DNA of 20,140 bases from the NCBI GenBank assembly GCA_035656335.1, contig DASRSS010000244.1, positions 1 through 20,140 of the forward strand, given 5' to 3'. The translations under genes and the position numbers were made by a program. Under the pieces are notes generated by a model. It had not been told where the DNA came from. It did not search any database and worked only from the letters and a program-made list of their open reading frames with translations. Of the stretch, positions 6,273 through 13,436 are shown piece after piece. Every line of letters starts with the position of its first letter. The stretch's first letter is position 1. This stretch comes from DASRSS01 sp035656335 (GTDB lineage: Bacteria > Actinomycetota > Actinomycetes > Mycobacteriales > Jatrophihabitantaceae).

Positions 6273-9200
6273 GTGAGCTACCAGCCGCTTCCGCCACACG
6301 TCGACCTGGCCACGTTGGACCACGAGGTCATCGAACGCTGGCGCGACGGCAAGATCTTCGCCCGCAGCATGGCCGCGACCGCCGACCGCCCGGTCTGGAT
6401 GTTCTACGAGGGCCCGCCGACCGCGAACGGCATGCCCGGCACCCACCACGTCGAGGCCCGCGTCTTCAAGGACGTGTTCCCGCGGTTCAAGACGATGAAG
6501 GGCTACCACGTTCCCCGGATGGCCGGCTGGGACTGCCACGGCCTGCCGGTCGAGCTCGCCGTGGAGAAGGAGCTGGGCTTCACCGGCAAGCCGGACATCG
6601 AGGCGTACGGCATCGCCGAGTTCAACGCCAGGTGCCGCGAGAGCGTGCAGCGTCACGTCGACGCGTTCCAGACGATGAGCGAGCGCATGGGCTACTGGGC
6701 GGACTACGAGAACGCCTACTGGACGATGCGCCCGGACTACGTCGAGTCGGTGTGGTGGGCCCTGAAGCAGATCTTCGACAAGGGCCTGCTGGTCGAGGAC
6801 TTCCGGGTCGCGCCGTACTGCACCCGCTGCGGCACGGGGCTGTCCGATCACGAGCTGGCCCAGGGCTACCAGGACGTCGTCGACCCGTCCGTCTACGTGC
6901 GGCTGCCGCTGACATCCGGGCCGCTGGCCGGCCGCGCCGCGATGCTGATCTGGACGACCACGCCGTGGACGCTTCCGTCCAACGCGCTCGTCGCCGTCAA
7001 GTCCGACGTCACGTACGTCGCCGCAACGAACGGCACCGAGACGCTGGTGGTCGCCGACGTGCTGCGCGAGCGGGTGCTCGGCGAGGGCTGGACCGTCACC
7101 GACACGTTCACCGGCGCCGACATGGTGGGCTGGACGTACACCCGCCCGTTCGACCTGGTCCCGTGGCCGGGACGCGCTCACTTCGTCGTCAACGAGGACT
7201 ATGTCACCACCGACGACGGCACCGGTCTGGTCCACCAGGCCACCGTGTTCGGCGCGGACGACTTCGACTCCGTGCGGCGCAACGGCGTGGAGCTGGTGAA
7301 CCCCATCGACACCCGCGGCCGGTTCGTCAGCGACGTCCCGGAGCTCGGCGGCGTGTTCTTCAAGGACGCCGACGAGTGGATCATGGCCGATCTGCAGCGG
7401 CGCGGCCTGCTGTTCCGCCACGTCGCGTACGAGCACAGCTACCCGCACTGCTGGCGGTGCCACACGCCGCTGATGTACTACGCGCTGCCGGCCTGGTACA
7501 TCCGCACCACCGCGATCAAGGACCGGCTGCTCGCCGAGAACGAGGCGACCAACTGGTATCCGGCGACGATCAAGCACGGCCGCTACGGCGACTGGCTGAA
7601 CAACAACATCGACTGGTCGCTGTCGCGCGACCGCTACTGGGGCACGCCGCTGCCGATCTGGCGCAACGACGCCGACCCGTCGCGCATGGTCTGCGTCGGG
7701 TCGCTCGCCGAGCTGGCCGAGCTGTCCGGCACCGACCTCGCCGACCCGCACCGTCCGTACGTCGACGACGTGACGTTCACGCTGCCCGGGGAGGAGGGCA
7801 CCTACCGGCGCGTGCCGCAGGTGATCGACGCCTGGTTCGACTCCGGCTCGATGCCGTTCGCGCAGTTCGGCGCGCCGTGGCGCAACGCCGAGCTGGCCAA
7901 GGCGTCCTACCCGGCGGACTACATCTGCGAGGCGATCGACCAGACCCGCGGCTGGTTCTACTCGCTGATGGCTGTCGGCACGCTGGTGTTCGACCAGAGC
8001 TCGTACCGCACCGTGCTCTGCCTCGGGCACATCCTGGCCGAGGACGGCCGGAAGATGAGCAAGCACCTGGGCAACATCCTGGAGCCGATCCCGCTGATGG
8101 ATCAGCACGGCGCCGACGCGCTGCGCTGGTTCATGCTGTGCAGTGGATCGCCGTGGTCGGCGCGGCGGGTCGGGCACAAGGCGCTGGAGGAGATCGCGTC
8201 CAAGGTCATCCGCACCTATTGGTCGGTGGCGTCCTTCCAGTCGCTGTACGCGCGCGCGAACGGCTGGGCTCCCGGCGGCGCTGCCGGCGAGCCGACCGTG
8301 CTGGACCGCTGGGCACTGTCGGAAGTGCATCGCCTGGCCGCCGAGGTGGACGCGGCCCTCGAGGACTTCGACACCGCCCGCGCGGGCAAAGCGCTCGCCG
8401 CGTACATCGACGACCTGTCCAACTGGTACGTCCGCCGCTCGCGCCGTCGGTTCTGGGACGGCGACCCGGCCGCGTTCGGCACGCTGCACGAGTGCCTGCA
8501 CGTGCTCACCCGTCTGCTCGCGCCGTTCATCCCGTTCGTGACCGAGCAGGTGTGGAGCGCGCTGTTCGCATCCGCCGCCGACGACTCCGTGCACCTCGCG
8601 ACGTGGCCCGTGCCCGATGCGGCCGCGGTGGACGAGCAGCTGTTCGAGCAGGTCGCGCTGGTGCGCCGGCTGGTCGAGCTCGGCCGGGCCGCGCGGGCGG
8701 AGTCGAAGATGAAGACCCGTCAACCGCTCGGCCGGGCGCTGATCTCGGGACCGGGCTGGAGCGAGCTGCCGGACGACCTGCGGCGCGAGGTGGCCGAGGA
8801 GCTGAACGTGACGCAGGTGGCGAACCTGGCGGCGGCCGGCGAGGTGGTCGACGTGCAGGTCAAGCCGAACTTCCGCGCCCTGGGCAAGCGATTCGGCAAG
8901 GACACCAAGACCTGGGCCGACAAGATCCAGGCCACCGATCCGGAGGCGATCGCCGCTGCCTTCTACGCCGGCAAGCCGGTGGTGATCGACGGCGAGGAGC
9001 TCAGCGCCGAGGAGATCATCCTCAGCGAGGCGCCGGCGTCCGGCTGGGCGGTCGCGTCGGCGGGAGCGGATACCGTCGCGCTCGACCTGGAACTGACCCA
9101 TGAGCTGCGGCTGGCCGGTCTGCTGCGCGACGTCATCCGCATCGTCCAGGACGCGCGCAAGGCTGCCGGCTTGGACGTCACCGACCGGATCGAGCTGTGG

Positions 9201-9374
9201 TGGCAGGTGGGCGGGTCACCCGAACCCGCGGAGGCGATCACGACTCACCAGGAGCAGCTCGCGGGCGAGGTGCTGGCCGTGGCGCTGCACGAGGGACGTC
9301 CCGGCGACGAGGGTGGCCTGTACACGACGAACGACCTGGAGCTGGGCCTGTCGGTCTGGCTCAGGAAGGCCTGA
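6273..9374 (+). CDS. ileS: Isoleucyl-tRNA synthetase, IleRS2-like, with GTHH signature
   Basis: 1033 residues, full length. The class I signature is PPTANGMPGTHH (48-59), with GTHH where most enzymes have HIGH; the second signature is KMSKH (594-598). Between them lie the CP1 editing domain (WTTTPWTLPSNA block), DWSLSRDRYWGTPLPIW and AWFDSGSMPFAQ. The C-terminal half carries the anticodon-binding domain (VIRTYWSVASFQSLY onward). It charges tRNA-Ile and edits Val-tRNA-Ile in the cytosol. The KMSKH and GTHH forms match the eukaryote-like IleRS2 type, which tends to resist mupirocin. The GTG at 6273 has GAGGAG 4 nt upstream, inside the T-box switch. It is the only plus-strand gene in the right three quarters of the window and ends at a strong hairpin. 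Confidence 0.97.
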   Translation: MSYQPLPPHVDLATLDHEVIERWRDGKIFARSMAATADRPVWMFYEGPPTANGMPGTHHVEARVFKDVFPRFKTMKGYHVPRMAGWDCHGLPVELAVEKELGFTGKPDIEAYGIAEFNARCRESVQRHVDAFQTMSERMGYWADYENAYWTMRPDYVESVWWALKQIFDKGLLVEDFRVAPYCTRCGTGLSDHELAQGYQDVVDPSVYVRLPLTSGPLAGRAAMLIWTTTPWTLPSNALVAVKSDVTYVAATNGTETLVVADVLRERVLGEGWTVTDTFTGADMVGWTYTRPFDLVPWPGRAHFVVNEDYVTTDDGTGLVHQATVFGADDFDSVRRNGVELVNPIDTRGRFVSDVPELGGVFFKDADEWIMADLQRRGLLFRHVAYEHSYPHCWRCHTPLMYYALPAWYIRTTAIKDRLLAENEATNWYPATIKHGRYGDWLNNNIDWSLSRDRYWGTPLPIWRNDADPSRMVCVGSLAELAELSGTDLADPHRPYVDDVTFTLPGEEGTYRRVPQVIDAWFDSGSMPFAQFGAPWRNAELAKASYPADYICEAIDQTRGWFYSLMAVGTLVFDQSSYRTVLCLGHILAEDGRKMSKHLGNILEPIPLMDQHGADALRWFMLCSGSPWSARRVGHKALEEIASKVIRTYWSVASFQSLYARANGWAPGGAAGEPTVLDRWALSEVHRLAAEVDAALEDFDTARAGKALAAYIDDLSNWYVRRSRRRFWDGDPAAFGTLHECLHVLTRLLAPFIPFVTEQVWSALFASAADDSVHLATWPVPDAAAVDEQLFEQVALVRRLVELGRAARAESKMKTRQPLGRALISGPGWSELPDDLRREVAEELNVTQVANLAAAGEVVDVQVKPNFRALGKRFGKDTKTWADKIQATDPEAIAAAFYAGKPVVIDGEELSAEEIILSEAPASGWAVASAGADTVALDLELTHELRLAGLLRDVIRIVQDARKAAGLDVTDRIELWWQVGGSPEPAEAITTHQEQLAGEVLAVALHEGRPGDEGGLYTTNDLELGLSVWLRKA

Positions 9375-9381
9375 CGCCCTG

Positions 9382-9429
9382 ATGATCATGGGCGGAACCC
9401 CCGATTCCGGGGGTTCCGCCCATGATCAT
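9382..9429. terminator. Perfect 22-bp hairpin between convergent genes, probable two-way terminator
   Basis: Bases 9382-9403 are perfectly complementary to 9408-9429 around a 4-nt loop (ATTC). It starts 7 nt after the ileS stop and ends 15 nt before the stop of the convergent gene. Each arm carries ATGATCAT, itself a palindrome, and a GGCGGAACCCCC block. There is no T-run on either side, which is usual for actinobacterial terminators. The high perfection also fits a dispersed intergenic palindrome family. Confidence 0.75.
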
Positions 9430-9444
9430 GAGTAGGGGTGCGGT

Positions 9445-10617
9445 TCAGCCAGTGGGTTCGCAGAGGCTGCAGGGCTTGAAGCCGTCGTCGACGGCCTGCG
9501 CGAGCGGGACGGACACGGCCTCCTGATCGCCGATGATCATGCAGTCCCGCTGGTGGAAGCGGGGGCGTCCCGGGACGACCCAGACATCGCCCGCGGCGGG
9601 TTCCGCTGCGGCCGCAGGTCCCGGCTCGGCAATGGGCGCCGGCTCCCCGGCCGCCGGCGCGTCCTCGGCAGCCGGCTCCTCGACCGAGGGTGCGGCTTCT
9701 GCGGCTTCGGCGGCGGGCGGCGCGGCCTGCTCCGCGACGGACGGAGCCGGCTCGGCCACCGCGGGCTCGGCCACCGCGGACTCCGCCGCAACCGGCTCGG
9801 CCACCGCAGGCTCCGCCGCGGCTGCCGGCTCGGGCTCGGACGCGGGCACCGGCTCGGGCTGGACGGCGGGCTCGATCACGGCCGGCTGGCAGGCCGGGCA
9901 CGGCGTGAAGCCGTCCTCGACCGCCTGGCCGAACGGGATCGGCTCGGACGTGGCGCCGGTGAGGCGGGCACAGCCCTGCGCGTGGTAGTGCGGCCAGCCG
10001 TCGACGACCCACACCTGGCGCAGGTCGCCCGGCTCGGCGGGCTCGGCCGCCGCGGCCGCCGGGCCGCCCTGGGCGGGCTGCGCGACCCGCTCCGGGTGCG
10101 CGTCCGGATCGCACAACGTGCACGGGGTGAAGCCGTCCTCGACGGCCTGGCTGTGCGGGATGGTCTCCGCGTCCGCGCCGAGCAGCACGCCACAATGCGC
10201 CGCGTGATAGTTGGGGCGCCCGTCGATCACCCAGACGTCCACGTCGACCAGCTCGGTCGCGGGAGCGGCGCCCGCACCGCCCGTGGCTGCTGCCGACACC
10301 GCCGGCTGCGACGCGACTCCGGACAGCTCGTCGGCGCGGCGGCGCGCGTAGTCGGCGGCGGCCGGCGTCTCGGCCACCGCGGCGTCCCGCGACGGCGCCG
10401 AGGTCGCGACGGAATGCTGCGTGGCGGGGGCGAGCGGCGGGTTGTCGGCGTGCTCCGAGGACGCGGTGGCCGGGACGATCCGGTCGCGACCGCGCCACAG
10501 CACCCAGGCCGCGGCCGCGCTGGCGGCGAGCGAGCCGATGAGCCATCCGGCGCTGGCCAGCACCAACCCGAGGGCCAGGCAGACCAGGGCGATCAGAAGC
10601 AGCCCGATCAGCACCAT
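9445..10617 (-). CDS. Membrane protein with three Ada-like putative zinc modules, function unknown
   Basis: 390 residues. Residues 2-41 form two hydrophobic segments with a short turn, followed by WRGRDR, so the rest is expected in the cytosol (positive-inside inference). Three copies of one module follow: 128-171, 202-245 and 345-388. Each reads VWV(V/I)xGxPxxH-x3-C, then an (I/V)PxxQAV(E/D)DGF(T/K)PC-x2-C-x-P block. The putative ligands are H138/C142/C166/C169, H212/C216/C240/C243 and H355/C359/C383/C386, always with H-x3-C-x23-C-x2-C spacing. This recalls the zinc-binding N-terminus of Ada, but with His first. An Ala/Glu/Pro/Val linker (246-341) separates copies two and three. The ATG at 10617 has AAGGAG 9 nt upstream and follows divIVA by 45 nt, so it is probably co-transcribed with it. 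I do not recognise a named family. Confidence 0.8.
   Translation of the reverse strand: MVLIGLLLIALVCLALGLVLASAGWLIGSLAASAAAAWVLWRGRDRIVPATASSEHADNPPLAPATQHSVATSAPSRDAAVAETPAAADYARRRADELSGVASQPAVSAAATGGAGAAPATELVDVDVWVIDGRPNYHAAHCGVLLGADAETIPHSQAVEDGFTPCTLCDPDAHPERVAQPAQGGPAAAAAEPAEPGDLRQVWVVDGWPHYHAQGCARLTGATSEPIPFGQAVEDGFTPCPACQPAVIEPAVQPEPVPASEPEPAAAAEPAVAEPVAAESAVAEPAVAEPAPSVAEQAAPPAAEAAEAAPSVEEPAAEDAPAAGEPAPIAEPGPAAAAEPAAGDVWVVPGRPRFHQRDCMIIGDQEAVSVPLAQAVDDGFKPCSLCEPTG
9751..9810 (-). repeat. Four tandem 15-bp units inside the linker of the zinc-module protein
   Basis: The plus strand shows CTCGGCCACCGCGGG four times in a row (third copy diverged), encoding five-residue AEPAV units. This is a short coding minisatellite that could vary in copy number. 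Confidence 0.75.
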
Positions 10618-10662
10618 CTCGCGTTACTCCTTGTCAGGTCGGTCGCGACCGGGATGAGGTAA

Positions 10663-11547
10663 TCAGCTCTGCTGCGGTTCGCCCTGTTCGGCCTCGTTGC
10701 GGCCGCTGGCGTCCAGGTCGCGCAGCTGCGACTCCAGGTAGCCGCGCAGTCGCGTGCGGTACTCGCGCTCGTACACCCGCAGCTCCTCGACGCGCCGCTC
10801 GAGCGCGGCCTTGCGCTGCTCGAACTGGGCGGTGATCGTCGCGGCCCGCTGCTCGGCGTCGCGCACCATCTGCTCGGCCTTGGCCGAGCTCTCCTGGTCC
10901 AGCTTCGCGGCGCGCGCCTCGGCGTCGCTGATGTGCTGCGCCGACCGGCTCTGCGCCTCGGCGAGAGCGTTCTTCGCGTTCGCCTGCGCCTCGCTGAGCA
11001 GCCGCTCGGCCTCGGCCTTGGTGTTCGCCAGGTGCTGGTCCGCGGTCTGCTGCGCGAGCGCGAGCATCTGCACCGCCTGCGCGTGGTGCTCGACCGACCC
11101 GGCTTCGCCGGCCGCGGGGGCCTCGGCGGCCGCCCGCTGCGCCTGGGCCAGCGACTGCTGGGTCTGCTCGAGCTGACGGCGGCTCTCGGCCAGCTGCTGC
11201 TCGGTCTGCGCCAGCTGCTGCTGCAGCTGCACGACCTGCTGCTGCGCGCCGTTCTTGCCCTGCGACATCGCCTTTTCCAGCTCGGCGATGTGCGCCTGCA
11301 GCCGCTGGTTCTCCTCGCGCGCCGCCGCCAGTTCGGCCGGGTCCGCGCCACCGCGCTCGGCCGGTGCGGCAGCGACCGTAGCGCCGCCGCCCCGGGCGCG
11401 CAGGTCGTTGTTCTCCTCGATCAGGCGCGACAGCTCGACCTCGACAATGTCGAGGAACGCGTCGACCTCTTCCTCGTCGTACCCCCGCTTGCCGATCGGC
11501 GGCTTCTTGAACGCGACGTTGTGTACTTCGGCGGGCGTCAACGGCAT
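10663..11547 (-). CDS. divIVA: DivIVA / Wag31 polar growth protein
   Basis: 294 residues. The N-terminal lipid-binding domain is nearly the same as mycobacterial Wag31: MPLTPAEVHNVAFKKPPI, then GKRGYDEEEVDAFLD. A long coiled coil follows, with a very Gln-rich part at about 100-140 (QQQ and LEQTQQ patterns) and a second coil rich in AEAQ/AEAR to about 275, where the VYEREYRTRLRGYLESQL block is typical. It sits at cell poles and old septa by sensing membrane curvature and recruits the growth machinery. The ATG at 11547 has GAGGTGA upstream. A promoter candidate lies in the 3' end of yggT. The segment that holds the PknA phosphorylation site in Wag31 is not recognisable here. Confidence 0.96.
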   Translation of the reverse strand: MPLTPAEVHNVAFKKPPIGKRGYDEEEVDAFLDIVEVELSRLIEENNDLRARGGGATVAAAPAERGGADPAELAAAREENQRLQAHIAELEKAMSQGKNGAQQQVVQLQQQLAQTEQQLAESRRQLEQTQQSLAQAQRAAAEAPAAGEAGSVEHHAQAVQMLALAQQTADQHLANTKAEAERLLSEAQANAKNALAEAQSRSAQHISDAEARAAKLDQESSAKAEQMVRDAEQRAATITAQFEQRKAALERRVEELRVYEREYRTRLRGYLESQLRDLDASGRNEAEQGEPQQS

Positions 11548-11642
11548 TCGGTCACCTCATGTGTCGCTTCGTGCCGGGCGCTCCGGCGCGGGGTCGTGCG
11601 GGAAATCGGACAGCTGGCATGGCTGGTCATAGCGCAGGCTCG

Positions 11643-11671
11643 ATCTTAGATAGCGCGGTCATCCTACTGAA
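11643..11671 (-). promoter_or_regulatory. Promoter candidate for divIVA
   Basis: On the minus strand TTCAGT (11666-11671), 17 nt, then TAAGAT (11643-11648), a good -10. It overlaps the last codons of yggT and would give a leader of about 90 nt before divIVA. The -35 matches the consensus at only three positions. Confidence 0.4.
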
Positions 11672-11952
11672 TACGAGTACGAGAGCCGGTATCCGATGTA
11701 GAGGACGATCAGCAAGATCCAAAGGCTGATGTCGAGGCTGAAATTGCCCAACCGCACCGGGGGAATCAGGCGGCGGAAGAGCCGGACGGGTGGGTCTGTA
11801 CCCATGAACACCATCTCGATACCGACGGCCGCGACACCGGACGGACGCCAGGAGCGGGCGAACATTCGAATCCAGTCGATGACGAATCGCGCCAGCAGCA
11901 ACAACAGGTAGACGTAGAACGCGTAACTCAGCGCCCGCAGGATCACCGACAC
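11659..11952 (-). CDS. YggT family membrane protein
   Basis: 97 residues, the size of actinobacterial YggT proteins. Two hydrophobic segments (about 5-24 and 73-90) flank a polar loop containing TDPPVRLFRRLIPPVRLG, the family hallmark. The exact function is unknown; its place beside sepF and divIVA in actinobacteria and firmicutes points to division or envelope growth. I use the GTG at 11952: GGGAGGTG lies 8 nt upstream, and the extra 15 residues of the longest frame are Arg/Gly-rich and unlike the family. The stop is followed by 111 nt before divIVA. Confidence 0.9.
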   Translation of the reverse strand: MSVILRALSYAFYVYLLLLLARFVIDWIRMFARSWRPSGVAAVGIEMVFMGTDPPVRLFRRLIPPVRLGNFSLDISLWILLIVLYIGYRLSYSYSVG

Positions 11953-12000
11953 TTCCCGTCCACCTCCCGTCCTGGTCCGTCGAACACCGCCGAGCACGCG

Positions 12001-12033
12001 CGCGGCCCGGCACCTACATGGTGCCAGGCCGCG
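12001..12033 (-). terminator. Long hairpin between sepF and yggT
   Basis: Bases 12001-12014 pair with 12020-12033: 13 of 14 positions, one C/A mismatch, loop TACAT. It lies 15 nt after the sepF stop in the 96-nt gap before yggT. It may end or weaken the sepF transcript; no T-run is present. Confidence 0.5.
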
Positions 12034-12048
12034 TCGAATCCGGGACGC

Positions 12049-12603
12049 TCAGGACTGGTTGAAAAATCCACTCTCGGCCATTCGCGCCTTGTCCTGCGCG
12101 GTCACGGTCACGTTGTGCGGGCTGAGCAGGAACACCTTGGCGGTGACGCGCTCGATCCGTCCGTGCAGGCCGAACGTCAGGCCGGCGGCGAAGTCAACCA
12201 GGCGCTTGGCGTCCGCGTCGTCCATCTCGGACAGGTTCATGATCACCGGCGTGTTGTTGCGGAAGTGCTCGCCGATGGTGCGCGCCTCGTTGTAGGTGCG
12301 CGGGTGCAGCGCCGTGATCTGGTACGTCGGCTGCTCGCTGTGATCGGATGGGTAGGCGTAGCCGTTCGCGTACTGCTCGACCTCGGCCGCGTAGTCGCGG
12401 TGGCTGTCGCGGGGGTGGCTGACCTCGGCGCCGCGGACGTGGTGCTCGCGCGGGTGCCGGCCGTCGTGCTCCTCGCGGCGCGCGGGCATCCGCTCGGCTG
12501 CGTACGCGCCGTGGTCGCCGGCACCGTAGTCGGCGCCGTCGGCGTAGTCGTCCTCTTCGACGAGGCCGAGATAAACGCCCATCCGGTGCATGGCTCCGGG
12601 CAT
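12049..12603 (-). CDS. sepF: Cell division protein SepF
   Basis: 184 residues. The N-terminal membrane-binding helix is MHRMGVYLGLVEEDDY; an acidic, His- and Arg-rich linker (about 15-90) follows; the SepF core (about 92-184) begins at TYQITALHPRTYNEARTIG and includes VIMNLSEMDDADAKRLVDF and GRIERVTAKVFLLSP. SepF anchors FtsZ to the membrane; in actinobacteria lacking FtsA it is the main anchor. I use the ATG at 12603, which has GGAGG 5 nt upstream; the frame stays open for 19 more codons without family similarity. It follows yggS by 63 nt. Confidence 0.96.
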   Translation of the reverse strand: MPGAMHRMGVYLGLVEEDDYADGADYGAGDHGAYAAERMPARREEHDGRHPREHHVRGAEVSHPRDSHRDYAAEVEQYANGYAYPSDHSEQPTYQITALHPRTYNEARTIGEHFRNNTPVIMNLSEMDDADAKRLVDFAAGLTFGLHGRIERVTAKVFLLSPHNVTVTAQDKARMAESGFFNQS

Positions 12604-12666
12604 CGGGTCCTCCAGTGCTTCTGCCGTACTTGAAGTGACGACTGTGGCGGGTGTTAACAACGGACG

Positions 12667-13416
12667 CTAGCCGATAACGGGCGCTCGACGGCCGAGCAAC
12701 GCCGTTCCGACACGCACGTGTGTCGCGCCGTGTCGCAGCGCCGCATCGAGGTCGGCGCTCATTCCGGCCGAGATCGCGTCGGCCGACGGGTGCCGTTCGC
12801 GCAGCCGGGCGGACAGCTCGGCGAGCTCGGTGAACGCCTCGTCCGGGTCCGCGCCGAGCGGCGCCACGGCCATCAGCCCGCGCAGCCGCAGCTCCGGACG
12901 GGACGCGACGGCCTCGGCCACGGACGGCAGGGACGCGGCCACCACGCCCCCGCGCGCGGGGTCACCGTCCAGGCTGACCTGCACGAACACGTCCAGCCGC
13001 TCGCGTTTGCGCGCGGCGACCGCGTCGGCCAGCCGGGCGGCGATATCGACCCGGTCGACGGAGTGCACCGTCCCGGCGTAGGACGCGATCGAGCGCGCCT
13101 TGCGCGACTGGATCTGGCCGAGGAAGTGCCAGTGCGGGCGCGGTACGGCCGGCTCCAGCAGCCCCGCCACCTCGCTCACCTTGGCGGCGGCCTCCTGGTC
13201 GCGGTTCTCCCCCACGTCCCGCACACCCAGCTGCGCGAGCGTGACGACGTCCGACGCCGGCCGCGTCTTGGTGACCGCGATCAGCGTGACCGCGCGCGGA
13301 TCGCGGCCGACGGACGCGCATACCTCGGCGATGCGCGCGCGCACGGCGGCGAGCGCGGTGACCAGCTCGGAGCGGCGCCGGTCGTCGCTCGGTGCGGTCA
13401 GGCTCGGTTCGGGCAT
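12667..13416 (-). CDS. PLP homeostasis protein, YggS/YlmE/PLPBP family
   Basis: 249 residues. A single-domain alanine-racemase-like barrel with PLP bound to Lys50 in LIAVTKTRP. Other family blocks: GENRDQEAAAK (the common form is GENxVQE), HWHFLGQIQSRKAR, HSVDR and SAGMSADLDAALRHGATHVRVG at the C-terminus, where the phosphate is held. The protein binds pyridoxal phosphate and balances vitamin B6 and amino-acid pools; no enzymatic activity is established. It lies 20 nt after ftsZ. The ATG at 13416 has no strong Shine-Dalgarno, so translation may depend on coupling with ftsZ. In most actinobacteria pgeF lies between ftsZ and this gene; here it is missing. Confidence 0.94.
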   Translation of the reverse strand: MPEPSLTAPSDDRRRSELVTALAAVRARIAEVCASVGRDPRAVTLIAVTKTRPASDVVTLAQLGVRDVGENRDQEAAAKVSEVAGLLEPAVPRPHWHFLGQIQSRKARSIASYAGTVHSVDRVDIAARLADAVAARKRERLDVFVQVSLDGDPARGGVVAASLPSVAEAVASRPELRLRGLMAVAPLGADPDEAFTELAELSARLRERHPSADAISAGMSADLDAALRHGATHVRVGTALLGRRAPVIG

Positions 13417-13436
13417 GACAGCGGAACGCGGATGGA

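Noticed and set aside
5859..9101. 1080-codon open frame antisense to ileS
   Set aside because: It mirrors the ileS frame with GC-rich third positions, has no recognisable domain and reads as low-complexity His/Arg/Val/Gly. The ileS product is certain.
6632..9103. 823-codon open frame inside ileS, same strand, shifted
   Set aside because: Arg/Ala-rich shadow of ileS with no motif and no ribosome site.
9445..10617. SPOR-domain or Ada alkyltransferase call
   Set aside because: No SPOR fold motif and no methyltransferase PCHRV motif; only the zinc-site pattern recalls Ada.
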